Source of the DNA: DAHUXD01 sp963805495
GTDB taxonomy: Bacteria > Acidobacteriota > Thermoanaerobaculia > UBA5066 > Gp7-AA6
DNA: 64,000 nucleotides
Assembly (NCBI GenBank): GCA_963805495.1
Contig: CAWDUQ010000004.1
Location: 806,001-870,000 of the forward strand
Reading direction: 5' to 3'
Below are positions 26,489-38,159 of this stretch, in pieces (position 1 is the stretch's first letter; every line of letters begins with the position of its first letter). The notes under the pieces were generated by a model that was not told the origin of the DNA, did no database searches, and saw nothing but the letters and a program-made list of their open reading frames with translations. The translations under genes were made by a program, and so were the position numbers.

Positions 26489-27172
26489 GTGATTTCGCTC
26501 CTCGACATCGTCGGCCCGGTCATGGTCGGACCGTCCTCGTCGCACACGGCGGGCGCTTGCCGGTTGTCGCACGTGGCGCGGGCGCTGCTCGAGGAGGAGC
26601 CCGTCGAGGCGCGCTTCGAGCTCCACTCGGCCTTCGCCAAGACGATGCGCGGCCACGGCACCGACCGGGCGCTCGTGGCCGGTGCGCTCGGCCTGGAGGT
26701 CGACGATCCCCGCCTGAAGGACGCCCTGGACCTGGCGCGCCAGCGCGGCCTCGCGTTCCAGCTCAAACCGAAGAACATGGGACCCGAGGCGCACCCCAAC
26801 AGCGTCGCCATTCATCTGCGTGGCGCGACGCACTCGATCAAGGTCCTCGGCGCGTCGATCGGCGGCGGGATGATCGAGATCCGCGAGGTCGACGGCTTCC
26901 CGGTGTCCCTCTCGGCCAAGGACCCCTGCATTCTGCTGTTCTACGAGGACCGTCCCGGCATGGTGATGCGCGCCTCGGAGATCATCGGAAAGCGGGGCAT
27001 CAACATCGCCTCGATGGAGGTCCTGCGGAAGGGACGGGGCGACCAGGCGTTCATGCGGATCGACCTCGACGCCCCGCTGCCCCGCGACGACGTCGCGGCG
27101 CTGAAGGCCATGCCGGGCATCCGCCGCGTTCACGTGCTCGACCGCGTCGCCGGCGGGGCGCCGATCACCTAG
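26489..27172 (+). CDS. sdaAB: L-serine dehydratase, beta subunit
   Basis: A 227-residue beta subunit of the iron-sulfur L-serine ammonia-lyase (serine to pyruvate and ammonia). The N-terminal domain begins VISLLDIVGPVMVGPSSSHT, the family signature. The C-terminal half is an ACT domain (ILLFYEDRPGMVMRASEIIG). The chosen GTG matches the N-terminus of other SdaAB proteins and has a -10 box 8 nt upstream. A GTG at 26420 would add 23 residues with no family match. sdaAA follows after 11 nt, so this is a two-subunit, Bacillus-like enzyme. Confidence 0.92.
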   Translation: MISLLDIVGPVMVGPSSSHTAGACRLSHVARALLEEEPVEARFELHSAFAKTMRGHGTDRALVAGALGLEVDDPRLKDALDLARQRGLAFQLKPKNMGPEAHPNSVAIHLRGATHSIKVLGASIGGGMIEIREVDGFPVSLSAKDPCILLFYEDRPGMVMRASEIIGKRGINIASMEVLRKGRGDQAFMRIDLDAPLPRDDVAALKAMPGIRRVHVLDRVAGGAPIT

Positions 27173-27183
27173 AGGAGGCCGCG

Positions 27184-28062
27184 GTGCATCACCTGAACAA
27201 CTTCGCCGACCTGCTCGACATCGCCGGGAAGAGCGGCCGCCCGCTCGACGCGATCTTCCTGGAGCGCGAGGCGGCCGAGCGCGGGCGGCCGGCCGAGGAG
27301 ATCTTCGGTATCTTCCTCGAGCGCTGGGGCGTCATGAAGGACTCGGTGCGGCGCGGCCTCGCCGGCGGCAAATCGCTCTCCGGGCTCGTCGGCGGCGATG
27401 CCCGCAAGGTCATCGAGTTCGTTCGCGACGGCGACATCGCCGGGGGGCGGCTCGTCGGCCGGGCGATTGCGTACTCGATCGCGGTGCTCGAAGAAAACTC
27501 GCGAATGGGCATCATCGTCGCCGCGCCGACCGCCGGCGCCGCGGGCATGGTGCCGGGGACGCTGCTCGCGATCTCCGAAGAGCGCGGCTTCCCGGACGAG
27601 CAGACCGCCCGCGGGCTCGTCGTCGCGGGCGGGTTCGGCGCGCTCGTCGCCGGTCGGGCCGAGCTCTCCGGTGCCGCCGGAGGCTGCCAGGCTGAGCAGG
27701 GCGTGGGCGCGGCCATGGCCGCGGGTGCTCTGGCGTACCTCCTCGGAGGGACGCCCGCGATGAGCGTTCATGCCGCGGCCCTGACTCTGCAGAACACTCT
27801 CGGCCTCGCGTGCGATCCGGTCGCGGGCCTGGTCGAGGTGCCCTGCGTCGTCCGCAACGGCTTCACCGCGATGCTCGCCCTCGCGGGGGCGCAGACGGCG
27901 CTGGCCGGCGTCGAGAGCGTGATCCCGATGGACGAGGTCGTCGACGCAATGGTCAAGATCGGCGAGGCCATGCCCCGGTCCCTCAAGGAGACCGCCGACG
28001 GCGGGCTCGCCATGACGCCGACCGGCTGCCGGATCCGGACCCAGCTCTACTCGATCCGGTGA
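27184..28062 (+). CDS. sdaAA: L-serine dehydratase, alpha subunit (4Fe-4S)
   Basis: A 292-residue catalytic subunit. The candidate 4Fe-4S ligands are the Cys in SGAAGGCQAEQG and the two in LACDPVAGLVEVPC. APTAGAAGMVPGTL is the conserved substrate segment. Start GTG 27184 has an AGGAGG ribosome binding site just upstream. The stop overlaps the next gene as GTGA. The residues expected for activity are all present. Confidence 0.94.
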   Translation: MHHLNNFADLLDIAGKSGRPLDAIFLEREAAERGRPAEEIFGIFLERWGVMKDSVRRGLAGGKSLSGLVGGDARKVIEFVRDGDIAGGRLVGRAIAYSIAVLEENSRMGIIVAAPTAGAAGMVPGTLLAISEERGFPDEQTARGLVVAGGFGALVAGRAELSGAAGGCQAEQGVGAAMAAGALAYLLGGTPAMSVHAAALTLQNTLGLACDPVAGLVEVPCVVRNGFTAMLALAGAQTALAGVESVIPMDEVVDAMVKIGEAMPRSLKETADGGLAMTPTGCRIRTQLYSIR

Positions 28063-29954
28063 GCCGCGCGCGCCTCCGGGCCTCCTGGGCACTCCTGCTC
28101 GCCGGGGCGTGCGCGCTCGTCTACGCCAACGCCCTGGCCGGCGGGTTCACGTACGACGACAAGGCCATCGTTCGCGACAATCTCCGCATCCGCGCGCCCT
28201 CGCGGCTCGACGAGATCTTCGGTACGCAGTACTTCGGCGGCCCCACGGGCACCGGGACGGCTTACCGCCCGCTGGTGCTCCTGTCCTTCGCCGTCGAATG
28301 GTGGATGCACGGGGCCGATCCGTTGCCCTTTCACGCCGTCAATGTCCTCTTCCACGCGGCCGCGACGCTGCTCTTCGCCTCCCTGCTCCTGCGCCTCGGA
28401 ATGCCGCCCCCGGTTTCCGTGGGAGCGGCGCTTCTCTTCGCCGTGCACCCGATCCACGTCGAGGCGGTGGCGAGCCTCGTCGGACGGGGAGAGACGCAGG
28501 CAACGGCGCTGCTGCTCGGTTCCCTCCTCCTCGCCCTCCGGTTCGTCGACGGGCCGGGGCGCCGGCGGGTCGCACTGTTGCTCGCCCTCCTCTGCTACCT
28601 CGCGGCCGACCTGACGAAGGAGAGCGCGGCCGTGGCGCCGGCGCTCCTCTTCCTCGGGCTCGCCTTCAGGGCGGAGGGTGGCCTCGCGGCCCGGTTCGGA
28701 AGCGCGCTGCGCCGGGGGCTCGCCTACTACGTCGGCGCGGCCGCCACGCTCGGCGTCGTCTTCGGGATCCGGGCGCGCGTGCTCGGCGGGGCGCTGAAGT
28801 CCGGCCGCACGGGAATCTTCGAGGTCGAGAACGCCCTCGCCCCGCTGCCGCCGCTCATGCGAGCGGCCAACGCCTGCGTCCTGTTCTTCCGCATGCTCGG
28901 CCGGCTCGTCCTCCCGCTCCGGCTCTCGTCGGACGAATCGGCCTGGTCGATCCGGCCCGTCTCGTCGCGCGATTTCCTGGCCTGGGCCGCCCCGGCGCTC
29001 GCCGCCCTGCTGATTGCGGCCGCCGTGTGGCGCCTGCGCGAGGCGTCGATCCCCGCATTCGGGTTCCTGTTCCTGGCAATCGCCGCCCTGCCGACCTCGA
29101 ACCTGCTCTTTCCGACGGGAACGATCTTTGCGGAGCGGCTGGCCTATCTGCCGTCGGCGGGGCTGTGCCTCGTCCTCGCGGCGTGGATCGCCGGGGGGGC
29201 GGGGAGCCTCGAGGCGCTCCCGCGTGCCCGCCTGGCGCTGCTTGCCGCGACGGTCGTCGCTCTCGGCGCCCGGACCATCGTTCGCAATCCCGTGTGGCAG
29301 AGCGACCAGACGCTCTTTGCGAACATGGTGCGGGTCTCGCCCGGGAGCGCGAAGGCCCACTACGACTACGCGTACATGTCGGCCGAAGCGAAGCAGCCGC
29401 GTCGGGCCCTCGCGCACTACGTGCGCGCCACCGAGATCTACCCGGGCTACTGGGACGCCTGGGCGGGCCGCGGGCGCATGGAACGCGAGCTCGGCGATCC
29501 GGCCGCGGCCGAGAAATCCTGCCGCGAAGCGATCCGGATCAACCCGGAATACGAGAACGGATATTTCGGACTGGGCATGGCGCGCGAAGCGATGGGAGAC
29601 GCGAAGGGCGCCGAGGAGGCCTACCGCGAGGGGCTGCGGCGCCATCCCCGTTCCCTGCCGCTCGCCTACCGCTTCGCGTTGCTCGTCGCGGCGCAGGGCC
29701 GGCCGGAGGCGCTCTTCGCGTGGCGCCGCGCACTCACGATCGAGCCGCGGTCGCTGCCCTCGCAGCGGGGCCTGAGGGAATGGCTGGAGCGGCGCGCGGC
29801 GCCGCTCAGTGCACCCGCTGGTCCGGGGGCAGCTCGGTCGGACGCGGCGCGGGCGGGGGCGGCTCGTCCCGAAGCGCTTCGCGGCGCCGGCGGGCGGCGC
29901 GCGCGGCCACGTGAGGATACCGGCGGTGGTACAGCATCAAGGCTCCGTGCATGA
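28059..29954 (+). CDS. TMTC-like multi-pass membrane protein with TPR domain
   Basis: A 631-residue protein. About ten transmembrane helices occupy residues 10-430, followed by three to four TPR units (HYDYAYMSAEAKQPRRALAH onward). The first loop, YANALAGGFTYDDKAIV, carries the acidic DD of GT-C glycosyltransferases and resembles TMTC/O-mannosyltransferase-like proteins (DUF1736 group). It probably transfers sugars from lipid carriers to exported targets, which is inference. GTG start overlaps the sdaAA stop. The last 149 nt overlap the convergent DUF2062 gene, and the tail there is low-complexity Ala/Arg/Gly, so the true C-terminus may be shorter or a frameshift may be present. Confidence 0.8.
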   Translation: MSRARLRASWALLLAGACALVYANALAGGFTYDDKAIVRDNLRIRAPSRLDEIFGTQYFGGPTGTGTAYRPLVLLSFAVEWWMHGADPLPFHAVNVLFHAAATLLFASLLLRLGMPPPVSVGAALLFAVHPIHVEAVASLVGRGETQATALLLGSLLLALRFVDGPGRRRVALLLALLCYLAADLTKESAAVAPALLFLGLAFRAEGGLAARFGSALRRGLAYYVGAAATLGVVFGIRARVLGGALKSGRTGIFEVENALAPLPPLMRAANACVLFFRMLGRLVLPLRLSSDESAWSIRPVSSRDFLAWAAPALAALLIAAAVWRLREASIPAFGFLFLAIAALPTSNLLFPTGTIFAERLAYLPSAGLCLVLAAWIAGGAGSLEALPRARLALLAATVVALGARTIVRNPVWQSDQTLFANMVRVSPGSAKAHYDYAYMSAEAKQPRRALAHYVRATEIYPGYWDAWAGRGRMERELGDPAAAEKSCREAIRINPEYENGYFGLGMAREAMGDAKGAEEAYREGLRRHPRSLPLAYRFALLVAAQGRPEALFAWRRALTIEPRSLPSQRGLREWLERRAAPLSAPAGPGAARSDAARAGAARPEALRGAGGRRARPREDTGGGTASRLRA

Positions 29955-30426
29955 GAGCGTAGGCGCCGACCGCGACGGCGGCGGCGAGCAGCGTCGTCCC
30001 GACGAGAAACGAGGCCAGCCGTGGCCGGAACGCGGGGCCCCGGAACGAGACCCAGAAGTCGTTGTGGAGAATGCGCTCCCACCGGAGCGGCGACACGCGC
30101 GACGGGTCGTAGCCGAGGATCGCGCGGCCCAGGCGGTATCCCACCGCGAAGAAGGGCGGCAGGGTCCACGGGTTGCCGACGAGCGAGCCGAGAACCGTGT
30201 CGAGCTTGTTGAGCCGGAACGCGAGCGCCAGGCCGATCGCCAGGATGAAATGGAACCCGATGAACGGCGAAAGCCCGACTCCCACGCCGACCGCGATCGC
30301 CGCGGCGACCCGGTCGGGAGGCTGCTCGCGGCCCATGAGGTCGAGGAGAATCTTCAGGCGCCGGCGCTTCCACGACCGGCGACGGCGCGTCGCCGCGCTC
30401 GGGGCGGGCGGGCCGGGTGCGGTCAT
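29806..30426 (-). CDS. DUF2062 membrane protein
   Basis: A 206-residue protein with the DUF2062 core: GREQPPDRVAAAIAVGVGVG followed by SPFIGFHFILAIGLALAFR and LGSLVGNPWTLPP. Three to four hydrophobic segments are present, then a basic and Pro-rich tail. The family is widespread in Gram-negative bacteria and has no settled function. Its ATG overlaps the thiL stop (ATGA), so it is the last gene of the nrdR-hsp20-lon-thiL run. Its 3' end overlaps the TMTC-like gene. Confidence 0.85.
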   Translation of the reverse strand: MTAPGPPAPSAATRRRRSWKRRRLKILLDLMGREQPPDRVAAAIAVGVGVGLSPFIGFHFILAIGLALAFRLNKLDTVLGSLVGNPWTLPPFFAVGYRLGRAILGYDPSRVSPLRWERILHNDFWVSFRGPAFRPRLASFLVGTTLLAAAVAVGAYALMHGALMLYHRRYPHVAARAARRRREALRDEPPPPAPRPTELPPDQRVH

Positions 30427-31429
30427 CGCACGGCCTCGAAGTGGTCGTGGCCGATCTCGGCGATCTCGCGCTCTCCGCGGGGCCCCGACAGCGCCGCCCC
30501 GGCGCCGGCCGCGACGCGCCCGATGGCGCGGACAGTCATCCTCAGGGCCGAGGCGCACTCGTCGAAGCGCTCCGCGTCGGCCTCGCGGACGGTGAACAGG
30601 AGCTCGTAGTCGTCGCCGCCCGCGACGGCGAAGTCGACGGGATCGAGCTCTTCCGCCGCGGCGAAGGCGAGGAGCGCCGACGAGACCGGCAGGCGTTCCC
30701 GGTCGAGCCGCAGACGGACGCCCGAGGCGCGCGCCAGCCGGCCGGCGTCGACTCCCAGCCCGTCGGAAACGTCGATGACGGCCGTCGCGAAGCCTTCGCG
30801 CGCCAGGAGGAGACCGAGGGCGACCCGCGGAGTCGGATCCTGGAAGGCCGCGAGCAGGCGCCGCTGGTGATCGGCCGACAGCTCGGCAAACCTCGCGGCA
30901 GGGGAGTGGAACGCGGCGATCTTCTGCGCCAGGCGCAGGCCCGCGGCCGCCTCGCCCGGGTGCCCCGAGACGTAGACGACGTCCCCGGGCCGCGCGCCCG
31001 CGCGCGTCAGCGGGCGGGCGACCGGGCGCCCCCAGAACGCGGCCGTGATCACGATCTGCGGCGCCGAGGACAGATCTCCGCCGACCAGGCGCGCGCCGAA
31101 CTCGGCGGCCCGGGCCGCGGCGCCTCGAGCGATCGCCAGGGGGAGGGCCTCGCCGCGCTCGGTCGGAAACCCGATTGCGAGCAGGAAGAACTCGGGCTCG
31201 GCCCCCATGGCAGCGAGGTCCGAAAGATTCACGGCGGCGGCGCGGCGGCCCAGCCGCTCGGGGTCTTCGTCCGGGAGAAAGTCGACGCCCTCGACGAGCA
31301 TGTCGGTCGTGGCCGCGAGCAGGCCCGCCCCCCGCGCCACGACCGCGGCGTCGTCGCCCGGGCCGATCCCCACGGGCCCGCCGGGGAGGGCGAGGGCGGC
31401 GAGCTTCTCGACCAGCCGGTCTTCGGGTT

Positions 31430-31433
<4 letters not shown>
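30423..31433 (-). CDS. thiL: Thiamine-monophosphate kinase
   Basis: A 336-residue ThiL that phosphorylates thiamine monophosphate to the active diphosphate. Motifs include GIGPGDDAAVV (ATP/Mg), TTDMLVEGVDF (substrate Asp), NLSDLAAMGAEP, VIDVSDGL and AGGDDYELLFTV. All family aspartates are in place. Start GTG 31433 overlaps the lon stop in a GTGA. No other thiamine genes are nearby; the linkage to lon looks incidental. Confidence 0.94.
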
Positions 31434-33913
<2,480 letters not shown>

Positions 33914-33924
33914 GGGGTCTTCGC

Positions 33925-34398
33925 CTATTCCTCTTGTTCCGCGGCCACCGGGATGTCGATCTCCTTTTCGCGCAGGTCCGGCACCCGCGGGAGCACGACC
34001 TCGAGGATCCCGTGCTGGATCTTCGTCCGGGCGTGGTGGGAGTTGACGGGACGGGGCAGAGGGACCGACTTCACGAAGGTCCCGAAGTAACGCTCCATGC
34101 AGAAGAAGCGCATGCCCTCCCGGGCCCGGATCCGGCCCTTCTTCGTCCCGCGGATCATGACCACCTTGCCGCGGATCGAAACGCGGACGTCGGCGGCCTC
34201 GACCCCCGGCAGCTCCACGAGAATGCGGATCGCCTCGCCGTCGTCGAGCACGTCGACGTTGGGGTCCCAGGAGGAGGCCGCGGGCGTGCCGCCCGCGTTG
34301 TTGGCGTCCACGAACGCGGCGAAGAGGCGATTGAGCTCGCCCTGAAGGCGCGAGAGCTCCACGATGGGACCGTAGAAGCGGGCCGTGCGCTTCACCAT
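33925..34398 (-). CDS. Small heat-shock protein, Hsp20/alpha-crystallin family
   Basis: A 157-residue holding chaperone. The N-terminal arm includes ELSRLQGELNRLFAAF. The alpha-crystallin domain spans about 45-150, starting PNVDVLDDGEAIRILVELPG and ending with the GILEVVLPR strand that resembles the family's GVL(T/E)(V/I) end. The conserved ERYFGTF motif is in the middle, with the unusual FFCMERYFG. It lies between nrdR and lon. A pairing of Hsp20 with Lon is a sensible protein quality-control unit. No CIRCE-type inverted repeat is visible upstream. Confidence 0.9.
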   Translation of the reverse strand: MVKRTARFYGPIVELSRLQGELNRLFAAFVDANNAGGTPAASSWDPNVDVLDDGEAIRILVELPGVEAADVRVSIRGKVVMIRGTKKGRIRAREGMRFFCMERYFGTFVKSVPLPRPVNSHHARTKIQHGILEVVLPRVPDLREKEIDIPVAAEQEE

Positions 34399-34417
34399 GG
34401 GCCGACCGCTCCACCCC

Positions 34418-34888
34418 TCACGACGTCACCTTCTCTCCACGCCCGATCAGGTTCTTGAGCTCGTGCAGGAACTCGTCGACATCCTCGAACTTGCGGTAAA
34501 CCGAAGCGAACCGGACGTAGGCGACCTTGTCGAGCTCGCGCAGCCTCTCCATCACGATGGCCCCGATCCGGGAGGTCGGGATCTCCCTCTCCTCGGAGTC
34601 GTGGAGAAGGCTCTCGATCTCGTCGACGATCTTGTCGAGGCCCACGGGGGAGACGGGGCGCTTCTCGCAGGCTTTCACGAGACCCGAGCGGAGCTTGTTT
34701 CGGTCGAAGCGTTCCCGCCGGCCGTCGTTCTTGACGACCATGTACGGGATCTCCTCGATCGTTTCGTAGGAGGTGAACCTTCGGCCGCAGGCCGTGCATT
34801 CGCGGCGGCGCCGGATGACCTGGCCCTCGCGGCTCTCGCGGGAGTCCACGACCCGGTCGTCCACTGCGGCGCAGAACGGGCACTTCAC
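34418..34888 (-). CDS. nrdR: Transcriptional repressor NrdR
   Basis: A 156-residue repressor of ribonucleotide reductase genes that senses ATP/dATP. The zinc ribbon has Cys3, Cys6, Cys31 and Cys34 (CPFC and CTAC). The ATP-cone domain follows from about residue 48 (VVKNDGRRERFDRNKLRSGL). YVRFASVYRKFEDVDEF is the typical C-terminal segment. The GTG start at 34888 gives the family's exact N-terminus; a longer open frame upstream has no match. A TACTCT box lies 7 nt upstream. It leads the nrdR-hsp20-lon-thiL-DUF2062 unit. Confidence 0.96.
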   Translation of the reverse strand: MKCPFCAAVDDRVVDSRESREGQVIRRRRECTACGRRFTSYETIEEIPYMVVKNDGRRERFDRNKLRSGLVKACEKRPVSPVGLDKIVDEIESLLHDSEEREIPTSRIGAIVMERLRELDKVAYVRFASVYRKFEDVDEFLHELKNLIGRGEKVTS

Positions 34889-34895
34889 GCCCCGA

Positions 34896-34901
34896 AGAGT
34901 A
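34896..34901 (-). promoter_or_regulatory. -10 box, leaderless nrdR start
   Basis: TACTCT, ending 7 nt before the GTG at 34888. No ribosome binding site lies between. Confidence 0.5.
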
Positions 34902-34910
34902 TCGCTTTTG

Positions 34911-35927
34911 CTACTCGGCGGTCTCCCGCTGCAGCTCCCGGAGGCCCTCCCGGCGAAAGGGGCTTCCGGCGAAGAGCACAAAGCCGATGATCGAAACGGG
35001 CACGAAGGAGACCGCGTGGGAGATGAGGGCCACCCCGGTTGCCGTCGCGACGGGAACGTGGAAGACGTTGGTGAGCGCGAACTGGACCGCGGCGTGATAG
35101 CCGCCGACGCCGCCCGGGGTGGGCACGGCCAGGCCGAGAACGGCCGCGGTCGTCACGACGTACGCGGCCGAGAGGGGCAACGCGAGTCCGAAGGCCCGCA
35201 TGGTGCAGTAGATCTGGACGTTGATGACGAGCCACATCGCGAGCGAGCCGCCGGCCACCAGGACGGCGAGGCGCGGCGTCTTCAGGGACGCGAAACCGTC
35301 GAGGAAGGTGTGGGCGATGCGGCGCGCTCTCGGGCGCCAGCGCTCCGGCAAGACCCGGAAGGCGGTGTCGAAGAGGCGCTCGGTCGCCGCGCGCCACACG
35401 ACGGCAAAGAGGGCGACGAGAACGGCGCCGAGGGCGACGGCGGCGGCGACGATGCGGATCCGCCCGGACGAGAACGAGCCCATGGCCCCGGCGCCCGGCC
35501 CGACCAGCGCGAGGCCGAAAAAGAAGAGCTGGGCGAGGGCGTCGAGCACGCGCTCGAAGAAGATCGAGGCGAGCAGCGCCGGGAAAGGGAGGCGCCGCTC
35601 GCGCGCCAGCATCGCCGGCCGGAGGACTTCGCCGGCCCGCGCCGGAAGCACCGTGTTGGCGGCGAACCCGACGGCGGTGGCGCGAAACGCGGGGTAGAAC
35701 GGGACACGCCCCAGCGGGAGCAGGATCCAGGTCCAGCGCAGCGCCCGGAAATAGAGGGTCAGAAGCGAGAGGATGATGCTCGCGGCGATCCATCCGGGGG
35801 AAACCGTGGCGATCTGCCGGCCGATCTCCGAGATGGGGACCCTCGAAAGGAAGAACGCGAGCAGAGCCACCGCGAGCACAATCGAGGCCGCCGCCTGGAA
35901 GCGGCGCGAGCGGAGGATTTCTTTCAT
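34911..35927 (-). CDS. Flippase-like LPG synthase transmembrane-region family protein (UPF0104)
   Basis: A 338-residue inner-membrane protein with about eight transmembrane helices. The family marks are LRALRWTWILLP-like ALRWTWIL, VGFAANTVLPARAGEVLRP, the SIFFERVLDALAQL segment and the late AVPTPGGVGGYHAAVQFAL. Members include MprF's membrane part and several bacterial proteins of unsettled function, some linked to lipid or glycolipid export. Start ATG 35927. A short inverted repeat GTGAC-CGGC-GTCAC (35932-35945) sits directly upstream of the start. Confidence 0.85.
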   Translation of the reverse strand: MKEILRSRRFQAAASIVLAVALLAFFLSRVPISEIGRQIATVSPGWIAASIILSLLTLYFRALRWTWILLPLGRVPFYPAFRATAVGFAANTVLPARAGEVLRPAMLARERRLPFPALLASIFFERVLDALAQLFFFGLALVGPGAGAMGSFSSGRIRIVAAAVALGAVLVALFAVVWRAATERLFDTAFRVLPERWRPRARRIAHTFLDGFASLKTPRLAVLVAGGSLAMWLVINVQIYCTMRAFGLALPLSAAYVVTTAAVLGLAVPTPGGVGGYHAAVQFALTNVFHVPVATATGVALISHAVSFVPVSIIGFVLFAGSPFRREGLRELQRETAE

Positions 35928-36079
35928 GGAGTGACCGGCGTCACGCCCGGGCGGCCACGGCGCTCGGGCCGGGCGGTGGCGGATCGCCAGGTCTCCTCCG
36001 CGCGGCGATATTGCACGGATCTTTTTAGCATCCCGCAGCGCCCTTTGCCTAAAAAAATGAGGCGAACACCTGATACCGC

Positions 36080-36137
36080 TTGACTTTCCGGCACAATTTC
36101 CACATTCTTTTCTTAAATTTTCGGGGGAGGAAAGCGC
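36080..36137 (+). promoter_or_regulatory. AT-rich promoter and leader region of the modular secreted protein
   Basis: The stretch before 36138 is much richer in A+T than its surroundings. TTGACT at 36080-36085 is a good -35. A clear -10 is not evident; CACATT or ACATTC lies 15-16 nt downstream. GGGGGAGG at 36123-36130, 7 nt before the ATG, is a strong ribosome binding site. The rest of 35928-36079 holds nothing I can name. Confidence 0.4.
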
Positions 36138-37817
36138 ATGTTCAGGACGGCGCCCCGGCTCTTGGCGCTTCTGGTTTCGTCGGTCTGCCTGCTGGCGAAA
36201 AGTGCGGGCGCGCAGCCTATCGGAGGCATCGACTCTCCCGTGGATGGCCAGACCGTCTCCGGGATCGTTCGCGTTTCCGGTTTCGCTCTCGACTTCAATA
36301 GCGTCAGCAAAGTCGAGTTGCTCGTCGACGACGTTCTCACGAACGTGGCCGACATCAACATCCCGCGGCCCGACGTTCTCGAGATTTTCCCGACGTACTA
36401 CAACAGCGCCACACCCCTGCCCGGCTTCCTCACGTCGTTCCTGGCGCGCGGTGCCTACAGCGACGGTCCCCACGCGATCTCGATCCGGGTGACCGAGGCG
36501 GCGACCCAGGACCAGTTCATCTTCGGGCCCATCACCGTCATCGTCGACAACGCCATCAACCAGGCCCCCTTCGGCTACATCGACATCCCCGGGCAGGCCG
36601 GCCTCGAGGGCGCCAACGGGGCCTTCACGGTCGCCGGTTGGGCGATCGACGACGTCGACGTCGACCACATCGACTTTCTCGTCGACGGCCAGATCGTCGC
36701 GGGCGCCGTCGGCCGCGGCGAGCCTTCGACGGCGACCTACGGGACGACGCGTCCGGACGTGGCCGCCGCCTTCCCCGACGTGCCGCTGGCGCTCTACTCG
36801 GGCTTCGTCGCCAACATCGACACGTCCCAGTTCATCAACGGCATCCACAACGTCACGGTGCGCGTCACGGACAACGAAGGCGCCAGCCGCCAGATCGGCG
36901 CGCGAAGAGTCCAGATCGTCAACAACGGCCAGAACCTGGCCCCATTCGGGCGAATCGACTTCCCGCTCGACAAGGCCTCGCTGTTCTGCATCACGAGCGC
37001 CGGAGGCTTCCCGTCGCCCTGCACGCCGGAAGTCTGCTTCCCCTCGACTTTCAACGTCGTGGCCGGCTGGGCCCTCGACGTCGGCTCCTCGCTCGACCGC
37101 GGTCAGGTGTCGTACGTCGAGCTCCTCCTCGACGGCCAGATCATCGCGAACACGCGGAGCGATTGCACGCAGATCGGCGGCGCGCTGACGAACTGCTACG
37201 GCATCAACCGGCCCGACGTGGCCCGGAGCTACTCCGGCTTCGTCAACGCCGACAACGCCGGCTGGAGCTTCTCCTTCTTCCTCGGGAGGAACTCGACGAG
37301 CGGCCAGATCTCGATCCTGAGCCCGGTCAGCGGTGCCGATCCGGTGCTCGTCGGATACACGACGGCCGGCAAGCACACGATCGCCATCCGCGCGGGAGAC
37401 GAAGAGGAGACACAGACGCAGATCGGCGCGATCTCGGTCGACATCCTCTGCGACACCGACACGGGCGACCAGCCCGCTTTCGGCTACATCGACACGCCCT
37501 CGGACTATCAGTTCGTCAACGGCCTCTTCCAGGTCTTCGGCTGGGCCTCCGACTTCCAGGGCGTCCTGCGCGTCGAGGTCGACATCGACGGCCATGTCGT
37601 CGGAAATGCGACCTACGGCCTGTCCCGTCCGGACGTGCCGGCCCATGACTTCCGCGTCTCGAGCGCGAACGTGGGGCTGTCCTACTACCTCGACACGACC
37701 CAGCTGTCGGATTCGGCGCACGACCTGGTGATCTACGTCGTCGACCGCGCCGGCCACCGGACAGAGATCGGCCGCCGGAAATTCGTCGTGAACAACAACG
37801 TCCCGACCCACAACTAG
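36138..37817 (+). CDS. Secreted protein of four Ig-like repeat modules
   Basis: A 559-residue exported protein with a signal peptide cleaved near AGA/QP (residue 25). Four repeats begin near residues 26, 142, 268 and 444. Each opens with a G-x-ID-x-P strand (GGIDSP, FGYIDIP, FGRIDFP, FGYIDTP), has V-x-GWA-x-D in the middle and a conserved RPDV. The third is longer and carries extra Cys residues. They look like beta-sandwich (Ig/Big-like) modules. Base composition and a strong ribosome binding site suggest high expression; an intrinsic terminator follows directly. I do not recognise a named family, and a role in surface or matrix structure is inference. Confidence 0.72.
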   Translation: MFRTAPRLLALLVSSVCLLAKSAGAQPIGGIDSPVDGQTVSGIVRVSGFALDFNSVSKVELLVDDVLTNVADINIPRPDVLEIFPTYYNSATPLPGFLTSFLARGAYSDGPHAISIRVTEAATQDQFIFGPITVIVDNAINQAPFGYIDIPGQAGLEGANGAFTVAGWAIDDVDVDHIDFLVDGQIVAGAVGRGEPSTATYGTTRPDVAAAFPDVPLALYSGFVANIDTSQFINGIHNVTVRVTDNEGASRQIGARRVQIVNNGQNLAPFGRIDFPLDKASLFCITSAGGFPSPCTPEVCFPSTFNVVAGWALDVGSSLDRGQVSYVELLLDGQIIANTRSDCTQIGGALTNCYGINRPDVARSYSGFVNADNAGWSFSFFLGRNSTSGQISILSPVSGADPVLVGYTTAGKHTIAIRAGDEEETQTQIGAISVDILCDTDTGDQPAFGYIDTPSDYQFVNGLFQVFGWASDFQGVLRVEVDIDGHVVGNATYGLSRPDVPAHDFRVSSANVGLSYYLDTTQLSDSAHDLVIYVVDRAGHRTEIGRRKFVVNNNVPTHN

Positions 37818-37849
37818 GATCAAACGGGGGGCACCCCGAGAAACCTTCG

Positions 37850-37876
37850 CCCCGCCGCAAGGCGGGGATTTTTTTT
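37850..37876 (+). terminator. Rho-independent terminator
   Basis: A perfect 7-bp stem (CCCCGCC/GGCGGGG) with loop GCAA, then an A and eight T residues. It lies 33 nt after the stop of the modular secreted protein gene and is the clearest terminator in the window. Confidence 0.92.
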
Positions 37877-38078
37877 CGTCGCGAGCGGTCGGCGCGGGCT
37901 CTGCGCCTCGCGGCGCACCGGCTCGCGGCTCGCCGGGCTGCCGGCTCGACCGCGAGCCTGATCCCGCGCCGCCCGCTCGCTCCCGCGGCGCGGGGCTCCT
38001 CCCTCGGTTACTTCGGGAGACTCCCCGCGCCGCGAACGGACGGGGCATTGCATCCGAAAGCGATGTCCCTGGCTTCCG

Positions 38079-38112
38079 TCGCAGGGGCGGCCCTCGTGGC
38101 CGCCCTCCTGTC
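38079..38112 (+). repeat. REP-like hairpin element, copy A
   Basis: A 34-nt element whose core GGGCGGCC-CTCGT-GGCCGCCC is a perfect 8-bp inverted repeat. It matches the element at 62505-62538 (opposite strand) in 28 of 34 positions by eye, which marks it as a dispersed intergenic repeat. Confidence 0.6.
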
Positions 38113-38159
38113 CGACGCGCTGCCGTTGCGGTGTCCCGGGGCGGCGTTGAGGGGAGCCA

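Noticed and set aside
36080..36110. Sigma-54 promoter before the modular secreted protein
   Set aside because: CCGGCAC is present but the required GC at -12 with correct spacing is not.
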